Source: Patescibacteria group bacterium
Lineage (GTDB): Bacteria; Patescibacteriota; Minisyncoccia; Phycocordibacterales; DATDWN01
Length of the DNA: 6,647 bases
Assembly: GCA_030917185.1 (NCBI GenBank)
Contig: JAUPVF010000006.1
Location: forward strand, 1 to 6,647
Direction: 5' to 3'
Position 1 is the stretch's first letter. Each line of letters begins with the position of its first letter. The translations under genes and the position numbers were made by a program. Positions 1 through 4,846 of the stretch are shown here, one piece after another. The notes beneath the pieces are model-generated. The model ran no database searches. It was not told the DNA's origin and was given only the letters and a program-made list of their open reading frames with translations.

Positions 1-160
1 TGTGGTGAACTCTAATGCTAACCCTCGCTACGCGTCCAGTAAAAACTGAACGTAATTCCCCATAGCAGATGCCACGAGGTCAAAAGAAGCGTTGCCGCGC
101 ATCGCCCACCGCCCTTGGATACAATGGGCGAAAGGAAACAATCAGAAGAACACTCCTTTA
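1..160 (-). other. Hairpin-rich stretch leaving the left edge; possible 5' part of an RNA gene
   Basis: No credible CDS is seen here on either strand. On the minus strand it lies just downstream of a promoter-like pair at 164-191. It can form a nested hairpin: an 8-bp stem with a TTTT loop (33-40 with 45-52), flanked by GCTA/TAGC (27-30 with 63-66) and CCTC/GAGG (23-26 with 76-79). A second stem-loop pairs 110-117 with 122-130, with one bulged base. This suggests the 5' part of a structured transcript that continues beyond position 1. I compared it by eye with tmRNA, RNase P RNA and SRP RNA and found none of their conserved motifs, so it is unassigned. A 24-codon minus-strand ORF (ATGCGC start) also lies here, but no clear ribosome binding site precedes it. 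Confidence 0.3.
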
Positions 161-163
161 TTT

Positions 164-191
164 ATAATAAACAATCACATCCAAGAGTCAA
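164..191 (-). promoter_or_regulatory. Putative sigma70-type promoter reading out of the left edge
   Basis: The minus strand reads TTGACT (191-186), 16 bp, then TATTAT (169-164). The overlapping TTATAA gives an 18-bp spacer instead. It lies just past the terminator at 205-236, which fits the start of a new transcription unit. AAAGGAG follows shortly downstream but no good start codon is placed after it. Confidence 0.4.
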
Positions 192-204
192 GTCCTCTGT
201 GGAT

Positions 205-236
205 AAATGAAAAAGCACCCGCTGGTGGGTGCTTTT
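205..236 (-). terminator. Intrinsic terminator of the minus-strand structured RNA
   Basis: A perfect 10-bp stem pairs AAAAGCACCC (211-220) with GGGTGCTTTT (227-236), with a 6-nt loop. On the minus strand it is followed by a T-rich tract (TTTTTCATTT). On the plus strand GTTTTC follows, so it could also stop plus-strand transcripts. It closes the unit that begins at the promoter at 488-516. Confidence 0.7.
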
Positions 237-481
237 GTTTTCTTTGGGCGGTGACCTTGCGGGCATCGTCGCAGTCCTTTCTGGGGGTGGCACCCCCTCG
301 CATCACCGCTCTCCCTCATGGGAATTTTGGGTGACGCGCCGGCCGGCTGGCGTCAGGCGCTCGCGGTCGTGGTCGCGCGGTCTAAATAAAAAATGGTACT
401 GCCCAACGTGAAATGGCCGAAGCCTGGATAGGGAGGCGACATTGGTCTCTCCCTCCTTTCTTTTTTTGTGTGTACTGAACT
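207..481 (-). ncRNA. Candidate structured non-coding RNA, about 275 nt
   Basis: The segment is bounded on the minus strand by a near-consensus promoter (488-516) and an intrinsic terminator (205-236). It is markedly GC-rich, about 69% at 241-380, while the flanking genes look near 40%. Helices that can be read on the minus strand, 5' to 3', are: AGGGAG/CTCCCT (454-449 with 435-430); a GGC-TTCG-GCC stem with a UUCG tetraloop (424-415); TGACGC/GCGTCA (355-350 with 337-332) enclosing GCC/GGC; and GCGGTGA/TCACCGC (309-303 with 254-248). The last encloses GGGGGT/ACCCCC and TGCG/CGCA stem-loops as a three-way junction. The UUCG loop exists only in the minus-strand sense and supports that orientation. 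I see no tmRNA, SRP, RNase P or 6S signature I would trust. It could instead be a short mRNA for the 29-residue ORF at 353-442. Confidence 0.5.
353..442 (-). CDS. Possible 29-residue peptide inside the structured RNA
   Basis: ATG at 442 is preceded by AAAGGAGG, about ten bases upstream, and the frame runs 29 codons to TGA at 355-353. The peptide starts MSPPYPGFGHF and ends DRATTTASA. It has no membrane segment or motif I recognise. The Shine-Dalgarno and the ATG both fall in the AGGGAG/CTCCCT hairpin (430-454), so translation would be occluded unless that hairpin opens. It could be a leader peptide or small protein, or a chance ORF in a non-coding RNA. Chance is quite possible, because the coding sequence also forms RNA helices. 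Confidence 0.22.
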   Translation of the reverse strand: MSPPYPGFGHFTLGSTIFYLDRATTTASA

Positions 482-487
482 GTTAAT

Positions 488-516
488 AGTATAGCACACC
501 CCTATATTTCTGTCAA
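488..516 (-). promoter_or_regulatory. Strong sigma70-type promoter for the minus-strand RNA
   Basis: The minus strand reads TTGACA (516-511, perfect -35), a 17-bp spacer, then TATACT (493-488, 5 of 6 bases), with TGC just before it as an extended -10. Transcription should start near 481. AT-rich DNA with A/T runs lies upstream (521-540), as in UP elements. It is the best promoter match in the window. It sits directly behind the tgt stop codon and points away from tgt. Confidence 0.75.
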
Positions 517-520
517 CTAA

Positions 521-532
521 TTTTGTACAAAA
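521..532. repeat. 12-bp perfect palindrome TTTTGTACAAAA
   Basis: A perfect inverted repeat centred on GTAC lies between the tgt stop codon and the -35 box of the strong minus-strand promoter. It might be an operator, part of an UP element, or a chance AT-rich palindrome. No strong tgt terminator is visible here apart from a short T run. Confidence 0.3.
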
Positions 533-535
533 AAA

Positions 536-1642
536 CTATTTTGTTTTGTATTTCGCCAAAAAGTCCTTTTTATAAGCCATAAAATCACCGGAGTTGATTG
601 TTGACCGCATGGTGTCCACCATGTGGATTATGAAATGTAAGTTATGAATTGATGCAAGCGTCCCTGCCAACATTTCCTTGGCCCGAAACAAATGCGCCAC
701 ATATCCCCTGCCATAATTTTTGCAGGTGTAGCATCCGCATTCCGTATCTATTGGTCGAGTGTCATCGCGAAACTCAGCATTCATGAGACAAATCTTACCC
801 TCATGTGTATAGACATTTCCATTGCGTCCAATACGTGTCGGAGCAACACAGTCAAACAAGTCACATCCATTTTCCACCGCCATGAACAAGTCCTCTGGCT
901 CACCAATACCCAACAAGTGACGTGGTTTTTCTTTTGACAAAATACCATTACACCATTCAACCGCCTTACCCATGTCCTCCTTTTCAAACGACCCACCGAT
1001 ACCAAACCCATCAAAGTCCATACCACCTATCACCTCGGCACTTTCTTTACGTAAATTTTCATCACGACCTCCCTGAACAATACCAAACAATGCCTGTGTT
1101 TCTGCATTTGGTTTTGACGCATGGTATTCAAGTGATCGTTTTGCCCAACGATGTGTACGTTCAAGTGCTTCTTTCTGGTAGTGTAATGGTTCATGTGGTG
1201 ATGTACATTCATCAAAAGCAAAAATAATATCTGCACCCAAGTTGTGTTGGATCTCAATTGATTTTTCTGGAGTAAAGTAATGTGCCGAACCATCTGAATA
1301 CGAACGAAATGTCACACCATCGGGGTCAATGACTGCACGGCTTGGTTTCAACTCCTCATCCTCGTCTCTTCCATGACTTTCGGGCAACAGTAACTCCTCA
1401 TGCTTGGCAATTTTTCCAATTTTTTTATTTAATCCGGCACCTAATGAAAAAACTTGAAACCCACCAGAGTCTGTCATGGTTGGTCCAGACCAGTTCATTA
1501 CTTTATGCAAACCACCTAAATTTTTTATCCGTTCATCCCCCGGTTCTAGGTACAGATGGTAGGTGTTTGCCAGCACCACTTGGGCACCAGCATCTTTTAC
1601 CTGTTCCGGTGTCAGTGCTTTAACTGTCGCTTTTGTTCCCAC
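536..1642 (-). CDS. tgt: tRNA-guanine transglycosylase (queuine tRNA-ribosyltransferase), N-terminus interrupted
   Basis: The enzyme exchanges guanine-34 of GUN-anticodon tRNAs for a queuosine precursor base. Counting from the GTG at 1642 (368 residues), the active-site motif DSGGFQ is at 58-63. The FDCVAPTRIGRNG stretch carries the second catalytic aspartate, known in the family as the nucleophile. The C-terminal zinc site CGCYTC plus a downstream His (SIHNLH) is intact. Extra residues of about 30 sit between the DSGGFQVFSLG and GVTFRS motifs, relative to the common family layout. The GTG at 1642 is only the first standard start in the open frame. The family's N-terminal strand (PHGDIQTPAFVTV) is encoded just upstream in the same frame, so this start would give a damaged barrel. 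See the entry for 1643-1756. No other queuosine gene is in the window. Confidence 0.9.
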   Translation of the reverse strand: MGTKATVKALTPEQVKDAGAQVVLANTYHLYLEPGDERIKNLGGLHKVMNWSGPTMTDSGGFQVFSLGAGLNKKIGKIAKHEELLLPESHGRDEDEELKPSRAVIDPDGVTFRSYSDGSAHYFTPEKSIEIQHNLGADIIFAFDECTSPHEPLHYQKEALERTHRWAKRSLEYHASKPNAETQALFGIVQGGRDENLRKESAEVIGGMDFDGFGIGGSFEKEDMGKAVEWCNGILSKEKPRHLLGIGEPEDLFMAVENGCDLFDCVAPTRIGRNGNVYTHEGKICLMNAEFRDDTRPIDTECGCYTCKNYGRGYVAHLFRAKEMLAGTLASIHNLHFIIHMVDTMRSTINSGDFMAYKKDFLAKYKTK

Positions 1643-1756
1643 GGTTACAAAAGCAGGTGTCTGTATATCACCATGGGGAGTATGTATATTACCTGTGCGA
1701 CCAAAGTGGCCTGGAAGTTGAGTCTGTATATCAAATTATAACGGTTTTTTATTCAT
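1643..1756 (-). other. tgt: Missing 5' end of tgt, split by an in-frame TAA
   Basis: Reading in the tgt frame from ATG at 1756 gives MNKKPL, then TAA (1738-1736), then FDIQTQLPGHFGRTGNIHT and PHGDIQTPAFVTV leading into GTKATV. The part after the stop is plainly the family's normal N-terminus. No ATG, GTG or TTG occurs in frame between the TAA and 1642. ATG 1756 has the same start setting as other genes here: an extended -10 box seven bases upstream. A single base change in the TAA would restore a full gene of 406 codons. The options are a real nonsense mutation, a sequencing or assembly error, start at a non-standard codon such as ATA at 1729, or readthrough. Confidence 0.75.
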
Positions 1757-1763
1757 ATTGTTG

Positions 1764-1792
1764 AGAATACCATATTTTTGGGACATTGCGAA
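1764..1792 (-). promoter_or_regulatory. tgt promoter with extended -10, predicted leaderless start
   Basis: The minus strand reads TTCGCA (1792-1787, 4 of 6), 17 bp, then TATTCT (1769-1764) preceded by TGG. Seven bases separate the -10 from ATG 1756, so transcription would start at or next to the A of the ATG. No Shine-Dalgarno is present. Confidence 0.55.
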
Positions 1793-1829
1793 AACATTTT
1801 ATTTATGGTTTTATAGAACAGGAGGCAAC

Positions 1830-2036
1830 ATGCTCATTCTATCCTTGTGTGTTGTGGGTTTTATTGGCACTCTTGTAAAAGGGTATGCCGAAAGACAAGA
1901 AGACCACCGGAGATATTCTCCCATTGGTCAAAAAAATTGGAAATTTAACCCGTTTCCATTGAAAAACCAAACGGGTCAGCATTTCAAAGACGAAAGCCAG
2001 CAATCATTCAGTGATCCCGTTGGTGACATGAGGTAA
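1830..2036 (+). CDS. Small single-pass membrane protein, 68 residues, unknown function
   Basis: ATG at 1830 is chosen over the in-frame ATG at 1758 because AGGAGG lies directly before it with a four-base gap. Residues 1-18 (MLILSLCVVGFIGTLVKG) form a hydrophobic segment that could be a membrane anchor or uncleaved signal. The remaining 50 residues are polar and charged, rich in Gln, Lys, Asp and aromatics (for example YAERQEDHRRYSP), with no cysteine pair or motif I recognise. It is the first gene of a two-gene unit with the 47-residue protein starting at 2042. It diverges from tgt. The upstream AT-rich gap shows no clean promoter, only weak matches around 1778-1807. Function unknown. Confidence 0.65.
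   Translation: MLILSLCVVGFIGTLVKGYAERQEDHRRYSPIGQKNWKFNPFPLKNQTGQHFKDESQQSFSDPVGDMR
2026..2034 (+). promoter_or_regulatory. Shine-Dalgarno overlapping the end of the upstream gene
   Basis: TGAGGT lies within the last codons and stop codon of the 68-residue gene and sits about seven bases before ATG 2042. The overlap suggests translational coupling of the two small genes and decides the second start. Confidence 0.5.
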
Positions 2037-2041
2037 CAATT

Positions 2042-2185
2042 ATGGAAATTTTCGGTTGGATCTTTTTTGGCATGGTGGCACTCGGTGCCATCTACGGACT
2101 CCGCGCTGCGTATCGGATGGTTGCGTGTTGTTTCCACGATAACACAGGCACAGGCAAGCCCTCCGACCGGAAGGCATTCCGATGA
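2042..2185 (+). CDS. Very small membrane protein, 47 residues, unknown function
   Basis: The frame runs from ATG 2042 to TGA at 2183-2185. The N-terminal part (MEIFGWIFFGMVALGAIYGL) is one hydrophobic segment. It is followed by a short basic and cysteine-containing region (RAAYRMVACC) and a hydrophilic tail ending DRKAFR. The positive charge after the segment predicts the tail in the cytoplasm by the positive-inside rule. It starts five bases after the previous stop, with a GAGG Shine-Dalgarno, and ends just before a strong terminator. The two genes therefore look like a self-contained operon. I do not recognise the family; a role beside the 68-residue partner in the membrane is inference only. 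Confidence 0.55.
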   Translation: MEIFGWIFFGMVALGAIYGLRAAYRMVACCFHDNTGTGKPSDRKAFR

Positions 2186-2186
2186 C

Positions 2187-2226
2187 AAAAATGGCTGGAC
2201 ACGATGTCCAGCCATTCTTTTATTAT
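2187..2226. terminator. Bidirectional intrinsic terminator between convergent genes
   Basis: A perfect 12-bp stem pairs AATGGCTGGACA (2190-2201) with TGTCCAGCCATT (2205-2216), with a CGA loop. On the plus strand CTTTTATTATT follows. On the minus strand TTTTGTC follows. It serves the small membrane-protein operon (plus) and the FKBP gene (minus). Confidence 0.85.
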
Positions 2227-2230
2227 TCAA

Positions 2231-2686
2231 CTATTTATCAACCCGTAACAAGTCAACTTCAAATATCAATGTTGACCCGCCTGGTATGGGACCATAGTCT
2301 GCAGAACCATAACCGAGTTCTGGTGGCACGGTTAATATACGCTTGCCTCCAACTCTCATTCCAACAATTCCCTTGTCCCACCCCTCAATCACCTGTCCAT
2401 TACCTAACACAAACTGAAATGGCTCGCCACGATTAAGTGAACTATCAAAAACCTTGCCGTCAGGAAACCGTCCAGTGTAATGCACAACAACACGACTACC
2501 TGTGACTGCTTCATCACCAACGCCGACGATACTATCTTTTATACCTAACTGTGTTTGATTCATTGTTATATTAGATTGTGAACTATTAAAAATAGATATA
2601 AGCCCTGGACCGAAAACAAAAAAGAAACCGATAACAAATATTGCAACTGCAACTGCAATACCTTCTTTTTTTTCTAAAGTTCTCAT
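2231..2686 (-). CDS. Membrane-anchored FKBP-type peptidyl-prolyl cis-trans isomerase
   Basis: The enzyme speeds cis-trans isomerisation of X-Pro bonds during protein folding. The 151-residue protein has a charged N-terminus (MRTLEKKEG), one membrane segment (about 10-33) and a polar linker. An FKBP domain follows from about 50 to 151. The residues that line the FKBP pocket are present: Y70 (VVHYTG), F80-D81 (VFDSS), F92, V99-I100, W103 (VIEGWDKG), Y126 (LGYG) and F142 (LIFEVDLL). The KKE before and the lack of charge after the segment favour an outward-facing domain, so it may fold exported proteins (inference). ATG 2686 is chosen over the ATG at 2737 because TATAAT with an extended -10 lies seven bases before it, predicting a leaderless mRNA. 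The single-domain layout is usual for the family. Confidence 0.9.
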   Translation of the reverse strand: MRTLEKKEGIAVAVAIFVIGFFFVFGPGLISIFNSSQSNITMNQTQLGIKDSIVGVGDEAVTGSRVVVHYTGRFPDGKVFDSSLNRGEPFQFVLGNGQVIEGWDKGIVGMRVGGKRILTVPPELGYGSADYGPIPGGSTLIFEVDLLRVDK

Positions 2687-2693
2687 GCTATGT

Positions 2694-2721
2694 ATTATAC
2701 CAATATCATGTGCAAAGTAAA
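2694..2721 (-). promoter_or_regulatory. FKBP promoter, extended -10, leaderless
   Basis: The minus strand reads TTTACT (2721-2716), 16 bp, then a perfect TATAAT (2699-2694) with TGG just before it. ATG 2686 follows after seven bases. It shares the 71-bp gap with the oppositely directed rluF-like promoter. Confidence 0.7.
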
Positions 2722-2741
2722 CATGTTTATATAACATTTCA

Positions 2742-2750
2742 TGCTACACT
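2742..2750 (+). promoter_or_regulatory. Promoter of the rluF-like gene, extended -10, leaderless
   Basis: TGC followed by TACACT (2745-2750) lies seven bases before ATG 2758. No good -35 is seen at the right distance, so activity would lean on the extended -10. No Shine-Dalgarno is present. Confidence 0.5.
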
Positions 2751-2757
2751 AAATGAT

Positions 2758-3462
2758 ATGGACACATTCCCTATTCGTATTAATAAATATCTTGCACACA
2801 AAGGCACAAGTACCCGTACTGGTGCTGATGAATTGATCCGCCAGGGCAAAGTGCTGATTAATGGCAAACAGGCAAAACTCGGAGACTATGTGCGTGAAGG
2901 TGACGATGTACACGTTGTTGGCAATCATCGTAAAAAAGAATACACATATCTCGCATACAACAAACCCACAGGTATTGTGAGTACAAATCCACAAGGTACG
3001 GAAAAAGGTATTACCGACACAGTGTCATATACTAAAAAATTATTCCCTGTTGGACGACTTGATAAAGATTCTCATGGATTAATTCTTTTGACGGATGACG
3101 GTAGGATTACTGACAGATTACTTAACCCAATATACCACCATGAAAAAGAATACACCGTCGAAGTTAACCGTGCATTCTCCCCTGCGTTTCTCAAACATAT
3201 GTCCGAAGGTGTAAAGATTGGAGACTACATAACCAAGCCAGCAAAAGTCACTCGTTTGAATGCAACAAAATTTAACATTATTCTGACAGAAGGAAAAAAC
3301 AGACAGATCCGTCGAATGACCGAAGCATTGGGTTACACAGTCATTGATCTCTGTCGTATCAGAATCCAAAACATTGGATTAAACAAAATGCATCGCGGTG
3401 CGTATCGGGAAATAACTGGCACAGAAAAAGAGGTCTTTTTGAAAAGTATCGGTTTGTCCTAA
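2758..3462 (+). CDS. rluF: Pseudouridine synthase of the RsuA/RluB/E/F family, closest in motifs to RluF
   Basis: It isomerises uridine to pseudouridine in ribosomal RNA; E. coli RluF acts on 23S rRNA position 2604. The 234-residue protein has an N-terminal S4 RNA-binding domain (about 5-50, IRINKYLAHKGTSTRTGAD through LGDYVREGD). The catalytic domain follows. YLAYNKPTGI is at 64-73, and PVGRLDKDSHGLILLTDDG carries the catalytic Asp102. HEKEYTVEV and EGKNRQIRRM (178-187) come next. The GRLDKDS form and the HEKEY motif resemble RluF more than RsuA or RluB, judged from memory. ATG 2758 is preferred over upstream in-frame ATGs (2641 and others) because those lie in the divergent FKBP gene and a -10 box sits seven bases before 2758. 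The subfamily, and so the target nucleotide, is less certain than the family. Confidence 0.92.
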   Translation: MDTFPIRINKYLAHKGTSTRTGADELIRQGKVLINGKQAKLGDYVREGDDVHVVGNHRKKEYTYLAYNKPTGIVSTNPQGTEKGITDTVSYTKKLFPVGRLDKDSHGLILLTDDGRITDRLLNPIYHHEKEYTVEVNRAFSPAFLKHMSEGVKIGDYITKPAKVTRLNATKFNIILTEGKNRQIRRMTEALGYTVIDLCRIRIQNIGLNKMHRGAYREITGTEKEVFLKSIGLS

Positions 3463-3471
3463 AAATGCTTC

Positions 3472-3499
3472 TTGTATTTATATATTACCTTGTTACAAT
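3472..3499 (+). promoter_or_regulatory. Promoter of the LOG-family gene, extended -10, leaderless
   Basis: TTGTAT (3472-3477), 16 bp, then TACAAT (3494-3499) with TGT before it; ATG 3507 follows after seven bases. It lies in the 44-bp gap after the rluF-like gene. No terminator separates the two genes, so readthrough may add to its expression. Confidence 0.6.
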
Positions 3500-3506
3500 A
3501 CACACC

Positions 3507-4232
3507 ATGACTACCAAAACAATCTTAAACGTTCCGACAAAAAAATTACCCATCAAGCCATTAACCAGACAGGAGTTAGCCGATGCTGCCAAGGCGCGCG
3601 TATCACTCATTGATAAAGAATTCAGCAATGGATTTGATTTTATCGCTAAATACCCTAAATCCGTTACTATTTTCGGTAGTACACGCCTTGCACCAGAAAG
3701 CACCTACTACAACCAGGCATATACTGTTGCCAACAGAATCGCACTAGAACTCGGATATGCTGTATTTACCGGCGGAGGTCCAGGCACAATGGAAGCAGCT
3801 AACCACGGAGCATTTGATGCCGGAGGTAAATCATTGGGGCTCACGATTGAATTACCAGAACACCAAGTAAGTAATCCCTACCTCACAGACCATTTAGATT
3901 TTTATTATTTTTTCAGCCGTAAAGTCAGTCTGTCATTCTGTGCTGAAGCATATGTATTTTTCCCTGGTGGATTTGGTACATTAGATGAATTTTTTGAAAT
4001 TCTCACCCTCGTTCAAACACATAAAATTGAACGGGTTCCGATTATTTTAGTTGGTAGCGACTACTGGAATAAGTTAGATGAATTTTTGAAACATGAAGTA
4101 CTGGCAAGAGGTATGATAGAAAATGATGATATTGAACTGTACACAATAACGGATGACTCAGACAAAATCATAGACATCATCCGTACAGCCCCAGTCAGAA
4201 ATGGTATCCGATTTGAATACAAAGCAGAATAA
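3507..4232 (+). CDS. LOG / TIGR00730-family Rossmann-fold nucleotide-binding protein
   Basis: The family includes cytokinin-riboside monophosphate phosphoribohydrolases (LOG) and related nucleotide 5'-monophosphate nucleosidases such as E. coli PpnN. The 241-residue protein shows VTIFGSTR (53-60), GGGPGTMEAANHGA (89-102), SRK (137-139) and the signature PGGFGTLDE (153-161), which matches PGGxGTxxE. These bind phosphate and sugar and supply the catalytic Arg and Glu in the family. ATG 3507 is chosen over 3465 because an extended -10 box is placed seven bases before it. About 45 N-terminal residues precede the fold, somewhat more than in short LOG proteins. The substrate cannot be read from sequence; cleavage of a nucleoside monophosphate to base plus ribose phosphate is the likely reaction. 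It forms the last gene before a convergent terminator. Confidence 0.88.
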   Translation: MTTKTILNVPTKKLPIKPLTRQELADAAKARVSLIDKEFSNGFDFIAKYPKSVTIFGSTRLAPESTYYNQAYTVANRIALELGYAVFTGGGPGTMEAANHGAFDAGGKSLGLTIELPEHQVSNPYLTDHLDFYYFFSRKVSLSFCAEAYVFFPGGFGTLDEFFEILTLVQTHKIERVPIILVGSDYWNKLDEFLKHEVLARGMIENDDIELYTITDDSDKIIDIIRTAPVRNGIRFEYKAE

Positions 4233-4236
4233 AGAT

Positions 4237-4265
4237 AAACCCCACCGCCTCAAGGCGTGGGGTTT
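4237..4265. terminator. Terminator hairpin between convergent genes
   Basis: AAACCCCAC-GCC pairs across a TCAA loop (4250-4253) with GGCGTGGGGTTT (4254-4265), with one bulged C. It starts five bases after the LOG-like stop codon and ends five bases before the stop codon of the minus-strand orphan. The minus-strand side is T-rich (ATCTTTATT); the plus side has only the TTT of the stem. Confidence 0.75.
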
Positions 4266-4269
4266 CTGA

Positions 4270-4710
4270 TTATCCCGTATAATTGACTAACGCATCAAGT
4301 AACAGAATACGACTCTCTTCATCTGTAGCCTGCTTGAAAAGTTGATATAATTTTTCCCAACCTTCAAGATAAGCCAGACGAACCCCCCTTATACAAATGA
4401 GTGTTGAAATATGTCTAGCTTCATCAGGGCTCTCCATCCCAGTGGGATAACCAACCGCTCCTGGCAGATTATCCTTGGCTAACCGTATCTGATACTGAAT
4501 CACGTCTTCCAATCTTTTCCAGAGTTCAGTATCAATTTTTTTATCTTTATTAAACCTCTCCCACAATTCCAAAACAGTGTAATTGTAAGATAGAGGTTCA
4601 TCAATAGATTCGTCCAAAATTATTTTTTTATTTGTGGGACTTATCTCTGAATAAGTCCTTATCCACCACACACCAAGGCGGGGAATGGTAAAATGCAATT
4701 TTATTGACAT
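4270..4710 (-). CDS. Uncharacterised 146-residue protein
   Basis: I do not recognise this protein. It begins MSIKLHFTIPRLGVWWIRTYSEI and ends LLLDALVNYTG. It is rich in Trp (W15, W16, W50, W64, W118) and charged residues. Amphipathic helices are likely in the second half (TELWKRLEDVIQYQIRLAKDN and GWEKLYQLFKQATDEESRILLLDALV). A conserved-looking central stretch reads GAVGYPTGMESPDEARHISTLICIRG. There is no signal peptide, membrane segment or metal-binding motif. The start at 4710 has AAGGA ten bases upstream and a separate promoter (4747-4775), so it is its own unit after the xseAB terminator. Coding is supported by length, the ribosome site and the flanking terminator. Function unknown. Confidence 0.75.
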   Translation of the reverse strand: MSIKLHFTIPRLGVWWIRTYSEISPTNKKIILDESIDEPLSYNYTVLELWERFNKDKKIDTELWKRLEDVIQYQIRLAKDNLPGAVGYPTGMESPDEARHISTLICIRGVRLAYLEGWEKLYQLFKQATDEESRILLLDALVNYTG

Positions 4711-4746
4711 TACATTAGTTTCCTTTCAAACAATCTCTCTGTAGAA

Positions 4747-4775
4747 AGAATAATCTTATATCTCTTAATAGTCAA
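4747..4775 (-). promoter_or_regulatory. Promoter of the 146-residue orphan gene
   Basis: The minus strand reads TTGACT (4775-4770, 5 of 6), 17 bp, then TATTCT (4752-4747, 4 of 6). Transcription would start near 4740, giving a leader of about 30 nt that contains AAAGGA ten bases before the ATG. This gene therefore has a normal leader, unlike its larger neighbours. Confidence 0.5.
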
Positions 4776-4813
4776 TAAATGCACTTCTTAATTTAACTAT
4801 CAGAAACTAATAT

Positions 4814-4843
4814 AAAATCCCCTCATATAACTGAGGGAATTTT
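4814..4843 (-). terminator. Terminator of the xseA-xseB unit
   Basis: AAAATCCCCTCA (4814-4825) pairs with TGAGGGAATTTT (4832-4843), with one C/A mismatch and a 6-nt loop. It begins three bases after the xseB stop codon. The trailing Ts on the minus strand are mostly inside the stem (TTTTATATTAG). Confidence 0.7.
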
Positions 4844-4846
4844 ATA

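Noticed and set aside
2..49. Fifteen-codon ORF (ends YASSKN) resembling a tmRNA tag
   Set aside because: It lacks the usual AA ending and there is no tmRNA acceptor stem or T-loop signature nearby.
175..303. 42-codon minus-strand ORF starting ATGCGAGGG after a GAGGGAGAG
   Set aside because: Its reading frame crosses the terminator at 205-236 and stops beyond it; the codons coincide with RNA helices.
92..334. 80-codon plus-strand ORF
   Set aside because: It runs through the terminator hairpin at 211-236 and the helices of the candidate RNA, has no ribosome site, and encodes a low-credibility peptide.
430..460. Minus-strand GAGGGAGAGACC as a degenerate RNase P RNA core (GAGGAAAGTCC)
   Set aside because: The positions that are near-invariant in P4 differ, and the matching 3' core element is not found downstream.
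430..467. Plus-strand terminator-like hairpin followed by a T run
   Set aside because: The T run is the complement of the A-rich 5' end and Shine-Dalgarno region of the minus-strand RNA, and no plus-strand gene upstream needs it. It might still act on stray plus-strand transcripts, but I do not call it.
2687..2737. 17-residue extension of the FKBP protein
   Set aside because: It covers the promoter of the gene itself, and the TATAAT is set for ATG 2686.
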